This document shows positions 1 through 8,312 of a stretch of DNA of 27,212 nucleotides, in pieces. Source of the stretch: SHZI01 sp964384525 (GTDB lineage Bacteria > Pseudomonadota > Gammaproteobacteria > Steroidobacterales > GCA-2729495); assembly GCA_964384525.1 (NCBI GenBank), contig CAYLKO010000036.1, positions 1 to 27,212 on the forward strand. The letters are read 5' to 3'. Numbering within the stretch: position 1 is the first letter of the stretch; each line of letters begins with the position of its first letter. Under the pieces are notes generated by a model. That model was not told the DNA's origin and ran no database searches. It worked only from the letters and a program-made list of their open reading frames with translations. The position numbers were made by a program, and so were the translations under genes.

Positions 1-41
1 CGAAATGCCTGCCGTTGCTAGACATTGCCAGCCAGTGCCCG

Positions 42-1625
42 TCACTCCCACTCAATCGTCGCCGGCGGCTTCCCCGAAATGTCGTAGGTCACCCGCGAGA
101 TCCCCGCGACTTCATTGATGATCCGGCTGGAGACGCGATCGAGGAACTCGTACGGGAGGTGTGCCCAGCGGGCGGTCATGAAGTCGATGGTTTCGACGGC
201 GCGAAGGGCGATGACCCAGTCGTAGCGGCGGCCGTCGCCCATGACGCCGACGGAGCGGACGGGGAGGAAGACGGCGAAGGCCTGGCTGACCTGGTCGTAG
301 AGGCCGGCGCGGTGCAGTTCTTCGATGTAGATGTGATCGGCCTGGCGCAGGAGGTCGGCGAACTCGCGGCGGACCTCGCCGAGGATGCGGACGCCGAGGC
401 CGGGTCCCGGAAAAGGATGGCGGTAGACCATTTCGCGCGGCAGGCCGAGCTCGACACCGATGCGGCGGACTTCGTCCTTGAAGAGTTCGCGCAGGGGCTC
501 GACGAGTTTGAGCTTCATATTGGCGGGCAGGCCGCCGACATTGTGGTGGGACTTGATGACATGGGCCTTGCCGGTATGCGATCCGGCGGACTCGATGACA
601 TCGGGATAGATGGTGCCCTGGGCGAGCCATTTGACGTCGTCGAGTTTGGCGGCCTCTTCGTCGAAGATTTCTATAAAGAGCCGGCCAATGATCTTGCGCT
701 TGGCTTCGGGGTCTGTAACGCCGGCGAGCGCCGCCAGATACCGGGCCTCGGCATTGACGCGAATGACCTTCACACCCAGATGCTCGGCAAACACGGCCAT
801 GACCTGGTCGCCTGCGTGCAGCCTCAACAAGCCGGTATCAACGAACACGCATATGAGCTGGTCGCCGATGGCCTCGTGCAACAGGGCCGCAACGACGGAG
901 GAATCGACACCGCCGGACAAGCCGAGCAGCACGCGATCGCGGCCGACCTGCTCACGGACCTTGGCGATCTCCCGGGCGATGATGTTGTCGGCACGCCAAA
1001 CGTCGGGGCAGCCACAGATGTCGCGGACGAAGCGCTCGAGAATCTGCTGGCCCTGCGCGGTGTGCGTGACCTCGGGATGGAACTGCAGGCCGTAGTAGCA
1101 GCGCGCGTCGTCGGCCATGCCGGCAAGTGGCGCATTGGCGGAGCTGGCGATCGCCTTGAAGCCGTCGGGCAGCCGCCGGACGCGATCGCCATGACTCATC
1201 CAGACCGGCATGTCGGCAGCGGTAGCAAGCCCGTCGAGTAGACGGTTACCAGATTCCGGCCGCACCAGCGCATGCCCGAATTCGCGATGCGACGATGTCT
1301 CCACTTCCCCACCCAACTGCGCCGCCATCGCCTGCATGCCATAGCAGATGCCGAGCACCGGCACGCCGAGCTCGAACACCACGGCAGGTATCGTCGGCGT
1401 CACGTCGCTGAAGGCCGCACCGGTAATCACCGACTCCGGCCCACCGGACAGGATCACGCCGGCTGGATCAAAACGACGGATCGCCGCATCGTCGATGTCC
1501 CACGGCAGGATTTCACTGTACACGCCGGCTTCGCGCACGCGGCGGGCGATCAGCTGGGTGTATTGCGACCCGAAGTCGAGAATCAGGACGCGCCGGGCGG
1601 CGGCGTCAGGTGTCCGTCCGGTAAT
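42..1625 (-). CDS. guaA: GMP synthase (glutamine-hydrolysing), probable ATT start
   Basis: Makes GMP from XMP, ATP and glutamine, the last step of guanylate synthesis, in the cytoplasm. Numbering from the ATT start (527 aa; E. coli 525), the class I glutamine amidotransferase domain has its nucleophile in GICYGMQ (Cys94) and FHPEV (His183, Glu185). The ATP pyrophosphatase loop SGGVDSS is at about 237-243, and the C-terminal dimerisation domain ends in PPATIEWE. The conserved N-terminal strand VLILDFGSQYTQLIARR lies upstream of the first GTG (1538), so that GTG cannot be the true start. Between the upstream in-frame stop and this motif there is no ATG, GTG or TTG. ATT at 1623-1625 sits 7 nt after AAGGAG and gives a protein beginning (M)TGRTPD, like E. 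coli MTENIH. It overlaps the end of guaB by 20 nt, so translation is probably coupled. Function is certain; the start is likely but unproven. Confidence 0.95.
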   Translation of the reverse strand: MTGRTPDAAARRVLILDFGSQYTQLIARRVREAGVYSEILPWDIDDAAIRRFDPAGVILSGGPESVITGAAFSDVTPTIPAVVFELGVPVLGICYGMQAMAAQLGGEVETSSHREFGHALVRPESGNRLLDGLATAADMPVWMSHGDRVRRLPDGFKAIASSANAPLAGMADDARCYYGLQFHPEVTHTAQGQQILERFVRDICGCPDVWRADNIIAREIAKVREQVGRDRVLLGLSGGVDSSVVAALLHEAIGDQLICVFVDTGLLRLHAGDQVMAVFAEHLGVKVIRVNAEARYLAALAGVTDPEAKRKIIGRLFIEIFDEEAAKLDDVKWLAQGTIYPDVIESAGSHTGKAHVIKSHHNVGGLPANMKLKLVEPLRELFKDEVRRIGVELGLPREMVYRHPFPGPGLGVRILGEVRREFADLLRQADHIYIEELHRAGLYDQVSQAFAVFLPVRSVGVMGDGRRYDWVIALRAVETIDFMTARWAHLPYEFLDRVSSRIINEVAGISRVTYDISGKPPATIEWE

Positions 1626-3075
1626 TGGGCGGCTCCTTGGTCATGGTCACGTCATGCACATGGCTCTCGCGCATGCCGGAGCCGGTGATGCGCACGAAAC
1701 TGGTTTTGGTGCGCCGCTCCTCGATGCTGCTGCAGCCGGTGTAGCCCATCGCGGCACGCAGGCCGCCGACCAGCTGCACCACGATCTTCGCCATGCTGCC
1801 CTTGTAGGGCACGCGGCCTTCGATGCCCTCGGGCACCAGCTTTTCCAGTTCCTCGGAAGCATCCTGGAAATAACGGTCGGACGAGCCGTGCCGCTGGCCC
1901 ATCGCCGCGAGCGAACCCATGCCCCGATAGGACTTGTAGGAACGGCCCTGGTACAACTCGACTTCGCCGGGCGCTTCTTCGGTGCCGGCAAACAGGCCGC
2001 CGATCATCGTGCAATACGCGCCGGCGGCGATGGCCTTGGCGAGATCGCCGGAGTAGCGGATGCCGCCATCGGCAATCACCGGTACACCGCTGCCTTCGAG
2101 TGCGGCGGCCACATCGGCAACCGCCGTGATCTGCGGCACGCCCACACCGGCGATGATCCGCGTGGTGCAGATCGAGCCGGGGCCCACGCCGACCTTGACG
2201 CCGTCTGCACCGGCTTCGACCAACGCCCTGGCGGCTTCCGGCGTGACGATGTTGCCGCCAACCACCTGCACGTGGGGAAAAGCCTTCTTGATCGCCCGGA
2301 TGCGATCGAGCACGCCTTTGGAATGCCCATGCGCGGTATCCACGATCAGCAGGTCCACACCTGCTTCGACCAGCGCCCGAACCCGCTCCGTGGTATCGGC
2401 GCCCGTCCCCACCGCCGCGCCGACACGCAACGCGCCCCGGCCATCCTTGCAGGCCCAGGGGTTGTCCTTGGCCTTCTGGAAATCCTTGGCGGTAATCAGG
2501 CCGCGCAGCTGGTGGTTTGCATCGATGACCAGCACCTTCTCGATGCGATGCTTGTGCAGCAGCGCCATCACTTCCTTCTTGTCGGCGCCCTCGCGTACGG
2601 TAACCAGCCGATCCTCCGGCGTCATCACCGACGCCACCGGGGCGTCGAGCCGGGTTTCGCAGCGCAGGTCGCGGTTGGTCACGATGCCGACGGTACGGCC
2701 CTTGTCCACCACCGGCATGCCCGAGAACTCGTGGCTGCGGGTGATATCCAGTACTTCCTGGATCGTCTGGTCCGGGCGCACGGTGATCGGGTCGTGGACG
2801 ATGCCGCTTTCGTATTTCTTGACCTGCGCCACCTGCCGGGCCTGATCGGCCGGGCTCATGTTCTTGTGGATGATGCCGAGACCACCCTCCTGCGCCAGGG
2901 CGATCGCGAGACGCGCCTCGGTCACCGTATCCATGGCAGCGGACAGGATGGGAATGTTCAGCTGGATGTCGCGCGACACCTGGGTAACCAGGCTGGCGTC
3001 GCGGGGCAGGATCTCCGAGTAGGCCGGCTGGAGCAGGACATCGTCGAAGGTGAGGGCGTCGTGGGTGATCCGCAT
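1606..3075 (-). CDS. guaB: IMP dehydrogenase
   Basis: Oxidises IMP to XMP with NAD+, the committed step to guanine nucleotides. The protein has 489 aa (E. coli 488). It begins MRITHDALTFDDVLL, matching the family N-terminus. A tandem CBS (Bateman) insert covers about 92-205. The catalytic loop GPGSICTTR carries Cys303, and the flap region contains YRGMGS. The start at 3075 is chosen by this alignment; ATG at 3087 (MTRL extension) is an alternative, and neither has a clear Shine-Dalgarno. It is the first gene of guaBA and overlaps guaA. It is divergent from xseA with only 47 bp between starts, so the promoters of both genes must lie in or overlap coding sequence. Confidence 0.97.
   Translation of the reverse strand: MRITHDALTFDDVLLQPAYSEILPRDASLVTQVSRDIQLNIPILSAAMDTVTEARLAIALAQEGGLGIIHKNMSPADQARQVAQVKKYESGIVHDPITVRPDQTIQEVLDITRSHEFSGMPVVDKGRTVGIVTNRDLRCETRLDAPVASVMTPEDRLVTVREGADKKEVMALLHKHRIEKVLVIDANHQLRGLITAKDFQKAKDNPWACKDGRGALRVGAAVGTGADTTERVRALVEAGVDLLIVDTAHGHSKGVLDRIRAIKKAFPHVQVVGGNIVTPEAARALVEAGADGVKVGVGPGSICTTRIIAGVGVPQITAVADVAAALEGSGVPVIADGGIRYSGDLAKAIAAGAYCTMIGGLFAGTEEAPGEVELYQGRSYKSYRGMGSLAAMGQRHGSSDRYFQDASEELEKLVPEGIEGRVPYKGSMAKIVVQLVGGLRAAMGYTGCSSIEERRTKTSFVRITGSGMRESHVHDVTMTKEPPNYRTDT
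1633..1638 (-). promoter_or_regulatory. Shine-Dalgarno AAGGAG deciding the guaA ATT start
   Basis: The minus strand reads AAGGAG, then CCGCCCA (7 nt), then ATT at 1625. It lies within the last codons of guaB. It is the only strong ribosome-binding site near the guaA N-terminus and has ideal spacing to ATT. CTG at 1586 is the other non-standard candidate but has no such site. Confidence 0.65.
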
Positions 3076-3122
3076 AAGACGCGTCATGGTACGCGGCGCG
3101 CCGATGGCCGTAAACTGCCGGC

Positions 3123-4454
3123 ATGGCCTCCACACCCGGCAAACAGGTTCTGACCGTCACCCAGCTGAACCGGATGGTGCGCCAGCTGCTGGAGCAGGAC
3201 CTGCCGGTGCTGTGGGTGGAGGGCGAGGTCTCCAATCTCGCACGGCCCGCGTCCGGACACCTGTATTTCTCGCTGAAAGATGATCGTGCGCAGATCAGTT
3301 GCGCGCTGTTTCGCGGCCGGGGCCGGCACACGGACGTGGCCGTGGCCAACGGCCATCAGGTGCTGGCCCGGGGTCGGGTCAGCCTGTATGAACCGCGTGG
3401 GGCCTACCAGCTGATCGTCGATCATCTGGAGCCGGCTGGTGAAGGCCTGCTCCGCCGCCGCCTCGAAGAGCTCAAGCAGCGCCTGGCAGCAGAAGGCCTG
3501 TTTGATGCAGCCCGCAAGCAGGATCTGCCGCGGCTGCCGCGTCGGATCGGCGTGGTGACCTCGCCGAGCGGCGCCGCGATCCGCGATGTGCTGCATATCC
3601 TGAAACGCCGTTTTCCGGCCATCCCGGTGATTCTCTATCCGGTGCAGGTGCAGGGCGAGCAGGCCAGATTCGACATCGTGCAGGCACTGGAAACCGCCGC
3701 CCGGCGTGCCGAATGCGATGTGTTGATCCTCGCCCGGGGCGGCGGCTCGCTGGAGGACCTGTGGGCCTTCAACGAGGAGATCGTGGCCCGCGCGATTGCC
3801 GCCTGCCCGATCCCGGTGGTCTCCGGCGTGGGCCATGAAGTGGACGTGACGATTGCCGATCTGGTGGCGGACGTCCGCGCGCCCACGCCTTCCGGTGCTG
3901 CCGAGCTGGTGGTGCCGGATGGCCACGACTGGCTGCGTCGCGTGGAAAAGCTCGACCGGCATCTCAGGTCGGCGGTGCTGCGGCAGATGACCGCACGGCT
4001 GACAGCATGGCGCACGCTGCGCGCCCGCCTCGACCGCTGTCACCCCGGCGTGTCGTTGCGCCAGCAGGCCCAGCGGCTCGACGAACTGCGGGCGAAGCTC
4101 GGGCTGGCCCTGCGCAATCGCCTGGCGATGGATCGCCTGCGGGTGGGTACTGCCGTCGCGCGGCTGCGCGGGCTGTCGCCGGCCACCCGGATCGGCATCG
4201 CCAGCACGCGCGTCGCCACTGCGCACCGCCGTCTCGGCTCGGCATTGCAGGCCCGGCTGGCTGTACCGGCACAGCGCCTCGCGGTGCTGGGCGGTCGCCT
4301 GCAGGCGATCAGCCCGCTGCGGACCCTGGAACGCGGCTATGCGCTGGTGCTGGATGAAGCAGGTGCGGTGATCCGCAGCGCATCACAGGTGCAGGCCGGC
4401 GACCAGATCAGTGCACGCGTCGCCCATGGGGAAATCAAGGCGATTGTTCGCTGA
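3123..4454 (+). CDS. xseA: Exodeoxyribonuclease VII large subunit
   Basis: Large subunit of exonuclease VII, which degrades single-stranded DNA from both ends and acts with the small subunit XseB, not in this window. The protein has 443 aa (E. coli 456). An N-terminal OB-fold (about 10-105) contains WVEGEVSNL and ASGHLYFSLKD. The catalytic region contains GVVTSPSGAAIRD (143-155), RGGGSLEDLWAFN (205-217) and GVGHEVD (235-241). A long Arg/Leu/Ala-rich helical segment (about 265-400) is the expected coiled coil, and LERGYALV lies near the end. No clear Shine-Dalgarno precedes the ATG. The divergent guaB | xseA arrangement is common in gammaproteobacteria. The last 72 nt overlap the 3' end of metX on the other strand. 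Confidence 0.96.
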   Translation: MASTPGKQVLTVTQLNRMVRQLLEQDLPVLWVEGEVSNLARPASGHLYFSLKDDRAQISCALFRGRGRHTDVAVANGHQVLARGRVSLYEPRGAYQLIVDHLEPAGEGLLRRRLEELKQRLAAEGLFDAARKQDLPRLPRRIGVVTSPSGAAIRDVLHILKRRFPAIPVILYPVQVQGEQARFDIVQALETAARRAECDVLILARGGGSLEDLWAFNEEIVARAIAACPIPVVSGVGHEVDVTIADLVADVRAPTPSGAAELVVPDGHDWLRRVEKLDRHLRSAVLRQMTARLTAWRTLRARLDRCHPGVSLRQQAQRLDELRAKLGLALRNRLAMDRLRVGTAVARLRGLSPATRIGIASTRVATAHRRLGSALQARLAVPAQRLAVLGGRLQAISPLRTLERGYALVLDEAGAVIRSASQVQAGDQISARVAHGEIKAIVR

Positions 4455-5570
4455 TCGTTCCCGCAGGAACGACGCCACGACCGGCCGGAACCGGTCCATG
4501 TCCACGAGAAAGGAATCATGGCCCTGGATCGAGGGCAGCTCGACCAGCTCAACCTTGCGACCGGCTGCAAAATCCCTGGCCTTCAGCCCGGCCGCCAACT
4601 CCCGCTGCTGCGCAATGGGAAACAGGGTGTCGGTGGCCACACCCACCACCAGCACGCGCTCCGCACGTATCCGGGCCAGTCCGGCCGCCACCGAACCGCC
4701 ATGTTCGGCCACGTCGAACAGGTCGCTGGCCCGCGACAGGTACAGATAGCAGTTGGCATCGAACTGGCCGATGAACTTGTTGGCGTGGTTCTCCAGATAG
4801 GACTCCACCTCGAAATCCGGGCCGAAGGCATCGCCGGCCGCGTATTCACCGGCAAGGTGTTCCCCGGCAATCCGCTCGCGGCCAAAGCGCTGCTCCCACT
4901 CAGGCGCCGAGCGATAGGTGACCATGCCGAGCTTGCGCGCGAGGCGCATGCCGGTGAGTGGATTGCTTTGATAGTTGCCGTCAAGCCAGGCCGGGTCGCG
5001 ACGAATCATTTCCCGCTGCAGTGAACGCAGCGCAATGGAAAACGGCAGCGCCCGGGCGGCCGTCGACAGCAGCACGAGGTTCCGCGCCATGCCCGGATAC
5101 CGGATCGCGAAGGCGAGCGTGGTCATGCCGCCCATCGACGGGCCAACGACGGTGTGCAGCCGGGCAATGCCCAGATGTTCCACCAGCAAGCGGCCGGCCT
5201 GCGCGACGTCTTCGAGGCTCAGCACCGGAAAGGACAATGCGTAGGGTCGGCCGGTGGCCGGATCGATCGAGGCCGGCCCCGTGGAGCCGAAACAGCTGCC
5301 GAGTGAATTGATGCAGATGACGAAGAAGCGTTGTGTGTCGATCGGCCGTGAGGGCCCGACCATCGCCTCCCACCAGCCGGACGACGGATCCTCCGCTGAA
5401 GACGTGGCATGGGCCGATGGCGACATGCCGGTGAAGATCAGGATGGAGTTGTCGCGCGCTGCGTTGAGTGCACCCCAGGTCTCGTAGGCGATGACCGGAC
5501 GGTCGAGGCTGCCACCCCGGTACATGGAAAATTTCCCCGGCAGCTGTAGCAGTTTGCGTGCAGTCGTCAT
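4383..5570 (-). CDS. metX: MetX-family serine/homoserine O-acyltransferase
   Basis: Alpha/beta-hydrolase acyltransferase that activates homoserine or serine for sulfur assimilation (methionine or cysteine synthesis). The 395-aa protein shows the catalytic triad Ser145 (GPSMGGM), Asp314 (VATDTLFP) and His351 (GHDSFL). The oxyanion and substrate region reads NSLGSCFGSTGPASIDP rather than the NVLGGCRGSTGP type of classical homoserine acetyltransferases. Together with GWWEAMVGP and LPFSIALRSLQRE, this recalls the serine O-succinyltransferase subgroup described in Xanthomonadales, so the homoserine assignment is uncertain. The start is ATG 5570; an upstream in-frame ATG at 5612 would only add a low-complexity tail. 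It follows der by 75 nt on the same strand and may be the last gene of that run. The C-terminus runs 72 nt into xseA. Confidence 0.9.
   Translation of the reverse strand: MTTARKLLQLPGKFSMYRGGSLDRPVIAYETWGALNAARDNSILIFTGMSPSAHATSSAEDPSSGWWEAMVGPSRPIDTQRFFVICINSLGSCFGSTGPASIDPATGRPYALSFPVLSLEDVAQAGRLLVEHLGIARLHTVVGPSMGGMTTLAFAIRYPGMARNLVLLSTAARALPFSIALRSLQREMIRRDPAWLDGNYQSNPLTGMRLARKLGMVTYRSAPEWEQRFGRERIAGEHLAGEYAAGDAFGPDFEVESYLENHANKFIGQFDANCYLYLSRASDLFDVAEHGGSVAAGLARIRAERVLVVGVATDTLFPIAQQRELAAGLKARDFAAGRKVELVELPSIQGHDSFLVDMDRFRPVVASFLRERSANNRLDFPMGDACTDLVAGLHL
4455..4472 (+). terminator. Hairpin directly after the xseA stop (weak terminator candidate)
   Basis: Perfect 7-bp inverted repeat TCGTTCC / GGAACGA with loop CGCA, starting at the base after the xseA stop codon. 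There is no T-tract, so intrinsic termination would be weak. The same bases encode metX codons on the other strand, so the repeat could be fortuitous. Confidence 0.3.
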
Positions 5571-5645
5571 GATGACCGCATTATGCCGGCCAGGGCCCGC
5601 TGCCGGCCTCACCCACCTTCCATCAATTGCTTATATGGATATGGA

Positions 5646-7073
5646 TCAGTTGTGCCGTTTGCCGCGGGTGCGTACGCGGTCGCGGCTTTTCACCTGACGC
5701 GGCGTCAGCTTGTTGCGGCGTCCGGCAAAGGGGTTCCTGCCGGTCTTCAAATCGATGCGGATCGGTGTGCCCTGCAGCCGGAAGACCTTGCGGAAACAAC
5801 CCACCAGGTAACGCCGGTAATTGTCCGGCAGTGCGTCGGTCTGATTGCCGTGAATCACGATCAGCGGCGGCCGGCGGCCACCCTGATGCGCATAAGTCAG
5901 CTTGATGCGGCGGCGATTCACGACCGGCGTGGGATAAGCCTGCACGGCATCCTTCAGCGTTTTGTTCAAGGCCGGCGTGGGCAATTCCCGGACCGCAGCC
6001 TCGGCCGCCCGACGGCCGCTTGCCAGCAGGTCGTAGATCGCGGTGCCATGCAGCGCAGAGATGTAGTGGATGTCGGCAAAATCCAGAAATGGCAGGCGAC
6101 GCTCCAGATCGCGACGGACCTGCGCACGCTGATCAGTCGGCAGCCGGTCCCATTTGTTGATGCCGATGGTCAGTGCCCGCCCCCGCTCCAGGGCAAGGCC
6201 GATCAGCGACACATCCTGCTCCGTGACACCTTGCCGGGCGTCGAGCAGCACCAGCACGGCATCGGCTTCTTCGAGCGCCTGCAGCGACTTGACGATGCTG
6301 AAGCGCTCGATCATTTCATCCACGCGCGACTTGCGGCGGATGCCGGCGGTGTCCCACAGCACGAAATCACGCTCGTCATGCTGGAAGGTCACCTGGATGC
6401 TGTCGCGGGTGGTGCCGGCCTCGTCGGAGGTCAGCAGGCGATCCTCACCCAGATAGCGGTTGATCAGCGTGGACTTGCCCACGTTGGGGCGGCCGATCAC
6501 GGCGAGTCGTGTGCCCTTCCGCACCGGGCTGGCTGCCGACCCGGACTCCGCCCCGGCCTCCGGCTCCGGCTGGCTCTGCGGCGCCGGTAACGCCGCCGTG
6601 ATGCGCTGCCCCAGGGCGGCCAGCCGGTCGCCCTGCAGCGCGGAGATGGCGATCGGCTCACCAAGACCCAGCTCGTAGAAGCCGGCGGCCAGCTGCAGCG
6701 GCTCGCGCCCCTCCGCCTTGTTGATGGCCAGCACGACCGGCTTGCCGGACTTCCGCAGCCGCTCGACGATGGCGTGATCGCCCGGCAGCGGCCCGGTGGC
6801 GGCCTCAACCAGCAGCACGACCACATCCGCCTCGGTGATGGCGTACTCGACCTGGCGTTCGATCAGGGTCTTCAGCGCCCCGCTGTCGGCACCGAGGCCG
6901 CCGGTATCGATCACGATGAAGGAGCGATCCGCCAGTGTGGCGTAGCCGTAGAGGCGGTCGCGGGTGAGGCCGGGAAAATCGGCGACCAGCGCATCACGCG
7001 TGCCGGTCAGCACATTGAACAGGGTGGATTTGCCGACGTTCGGGCGACCAACCAGCGCGAGAACGGGCAGCAT
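5646..7073 (-). CDS. der: Ribosome-assembly GTPase Der (EngA)
   Basis: Essential double GTPase needed for 50S subunit assembly. The protein has 475 aa (E. coli 490). The first G domain has GRPNVGKS (9-16), DTGG and NKAE (118-121, with Glu where NKxD usually has Asp). The second has GRPNVGKS (194-201), DTAG and NKWD. An acidic Pro/Ala/Glu linker (about 163-185) joins them. The C-terminal KH-like domain ends in a basic tail (SRDRVRTRGKRHN) that suits rRNA binding. ATG 7073 begins MLPVLALVGRP, the family start. It lies 12 nt after bamB, as in other gammaproteobacteria (yfgM-bamB-der). Confidence 0.97.
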   Translation of the reverse strand: MLPVLALVGRPNVGKSTLFNVLTGTRDALVADFPGLTRDRLYGYATLADRSFIVIDTGGLGADSGALKTLIERQVEYAITEADVVVLLVEAATGPLPGDHAIVERLRKSGKPVVLAINKAEGREPLQLAAGFYELGLGEPIAISALQGDRLAALGQRITAALPAPQSQPEPEAGAESGSAASPVRKGTRLAVIGRPNVGKSTLINRYLGEDRLLTSDEAGTTRDSIQVTFQHDERDFVLWDTAGIRRKSRVDEMIERFSIVKSLQALEEADAVLVLLDARQGVTEQDVSLIGLALERGRALTIGINKWDRLPTDQRAQVRRDLERRLPFLDFADIHYISALHGTAIYDLLASGRRAAEAAVRELPTPALNKTLKDAVQAYPTPVVNRRRIKLTYAHQGGRRPPLIVIHGNQTDALPDNYRRYLVGCFRKVFRLQGTPIRIDLKTGRNPFAGRRNKLTPRQVKSRDRVRTRGKRHN

Positions 7074-7085
7074 GCCTGGCCGCCG

Positions 7086-8312
7086 CTACTTGACGATCTG
7101 CCGGAACGCCGTGAGATCACCGCCATCGGTTTGCACGTAGACCATGTCGTTGACCACGAGCGGTGGCGACGTCACCCGTTCGCCGCCGGCACGCACGCGT
7201 GCCTGCAACTCACCGGTGGTCACATTGAAAAAGTGCACATAGCCCTCGAAATCCCCGACCACCACGGAATCGTTGAAGGCCGCCGGGCCGGAAATATCCC
7301 GGTTCTTCAGCATCGGCTGTTGCCACTGTTCGGTGCCGGTTTGCCGGTTCAGGGCGGCCAGCGTGCTGTCGGAGCCGGACACGTAGACATTCTCCATGTC
7401 GACCGCGAGTCCTTCATAGCTGGGCACGTCCTGCGACCACAGCACCTGGCCGGATTCGGCTGCCACTGCGGAGAGCTGCCCCCGATAGCCGACCACATAC
7501 AGGTCTTCACCGATCGCCCGCAGCGTGGAATTGACATCCGACAACCGCTCGATCTCGTTCCGGCCGGCGGGCGGATCCAGCAGCACTTCCCAGCCGGCTG
7601 TGCCGTCGGCCAGTGCGTAGGACGCCAGCCTGCCGTTGTCGAAGCCGCAATAGATGGTGTTCTTGATGACCACCGGAGCACCCGTGCCACGCACCGTCAG
7701 CCGGGGCATGACCTGCTGAACGAACCAGCGCTGCCCGCCGTCGTTCAGATCCAGTGCCGTGAGCTTGCCATCGACCGTGCGCACCAGTACCAGGCCACCG
7801 GCCAGAACCGGTGCCGCCAGGACTTCACTGGAGACATTGTGCTGCCAACGCACCTTGCCGTCGTCCGCCTCCAGGGCCACCACCTCGCCATTGCTGGATC
7901 CGACCACGACAACCGTGCCGTCGGTTGCCGGACCGCCGGACAGCTGCAGGCCGGTCTTCCGGCGCCACAGCCGTTTGCCCTTCACGGCCTCGAAGGCGGA
8001 AATCTTGCCGTCGTGAGCGGCGGCAAAGATGCGCGAGCCATCCGAGGCCGGTTGCAACGCGAGCCGCAGTGCCTCGCTGTCTGCACCGAGCCCCGCGCTC
8101 CACGCCTTGCGGATGCGCAGGGTGGGCTCGAACTTCGTCAGCTCCGCTGGCTGCACCTTGTCATCCTTGTCGCGAAACACGCTGCAGCCGGACGCGGACA
8201 GCAACGCGGCGCCGAGCAGCGCGGCGAGCAGGCAGGCACGCCACGCCGGGCGAGTGCCCGGATGCCGGGGCTCTTCCGCCGGTATCCCGCCGATGGCGGC
8301 TGAAGCGATCAC
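7086..8312 (-). CDS. bamB: Outer membrane protein assembly lipoprotein BamB
   Basis: Lipoprotein of the BAM complex that inserts beta-barrel proteins into the outer membrane. The 408-aa protein has a hydrophobic signal segment (about 25-40) ending in ASGC with lipidated Cys43, then an eight-bladed PQQ-type beta-propeller. Repeated blade motifs are visible (for example GKRLWRRKTG, GKVRWQHNV, GQVLWSQDV, GTEQWQQP). The start is GTG at 8312, overlapping the yfgM stop as GTGA, which suggests translational coupling. No later in-frame start precedes the signal segment, so the long polar n-region of about 24 residues appears real. TAG stop. Confidence 0.94.
   Translation of the reverse strand: MIASAAIGGIPAEEPRHPGTRPAWRACLLAALLGAALLSASGCSVFRDKDDKVQPAELTKFEPTLRIRKAWSAGLGADSEALRLALQPASDGSRIFAAAHDGKISAFEAVKGKRLWRRKTGLQLSGGPATDGTVVVVGSSNGEVVALEADDGKVRWQHNVSSEVLAAPVLAGGLVLVRTVDGKLTALDLNDGGQRWFVQQVMPRLTVRGTGAPVVIKNTIYCGFDNGRLASYALADGTAGWEVLLDPPAGRNEIERLSDVNSTLRAIGEDLYVVGYRGQLSAVAAESGQVLWSQDVPSYEGLAVDMENVYVSGSDSTLAALNRQTGTEQWQQPMLKNRDISGPAAFNDSVVVGDFEGYVHFFNVTTGELQARVRAGGERVTSPPLVVNDMVYVQTDGGDLTAFRQIVK

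Noticed and set aside
15..1241. 408-codon open frame on the plus strand over guaA
   Set aside because: Antisense of the GuaA catalytic domains; no support as a gene.
1348..3153. 601-codon open frame on the plus strand over guaB
   Set aside because: Antisense shadow of guaB caused by high GC. The protein is His/Asp/Gly-rich without family motifs, and guaB is certain.
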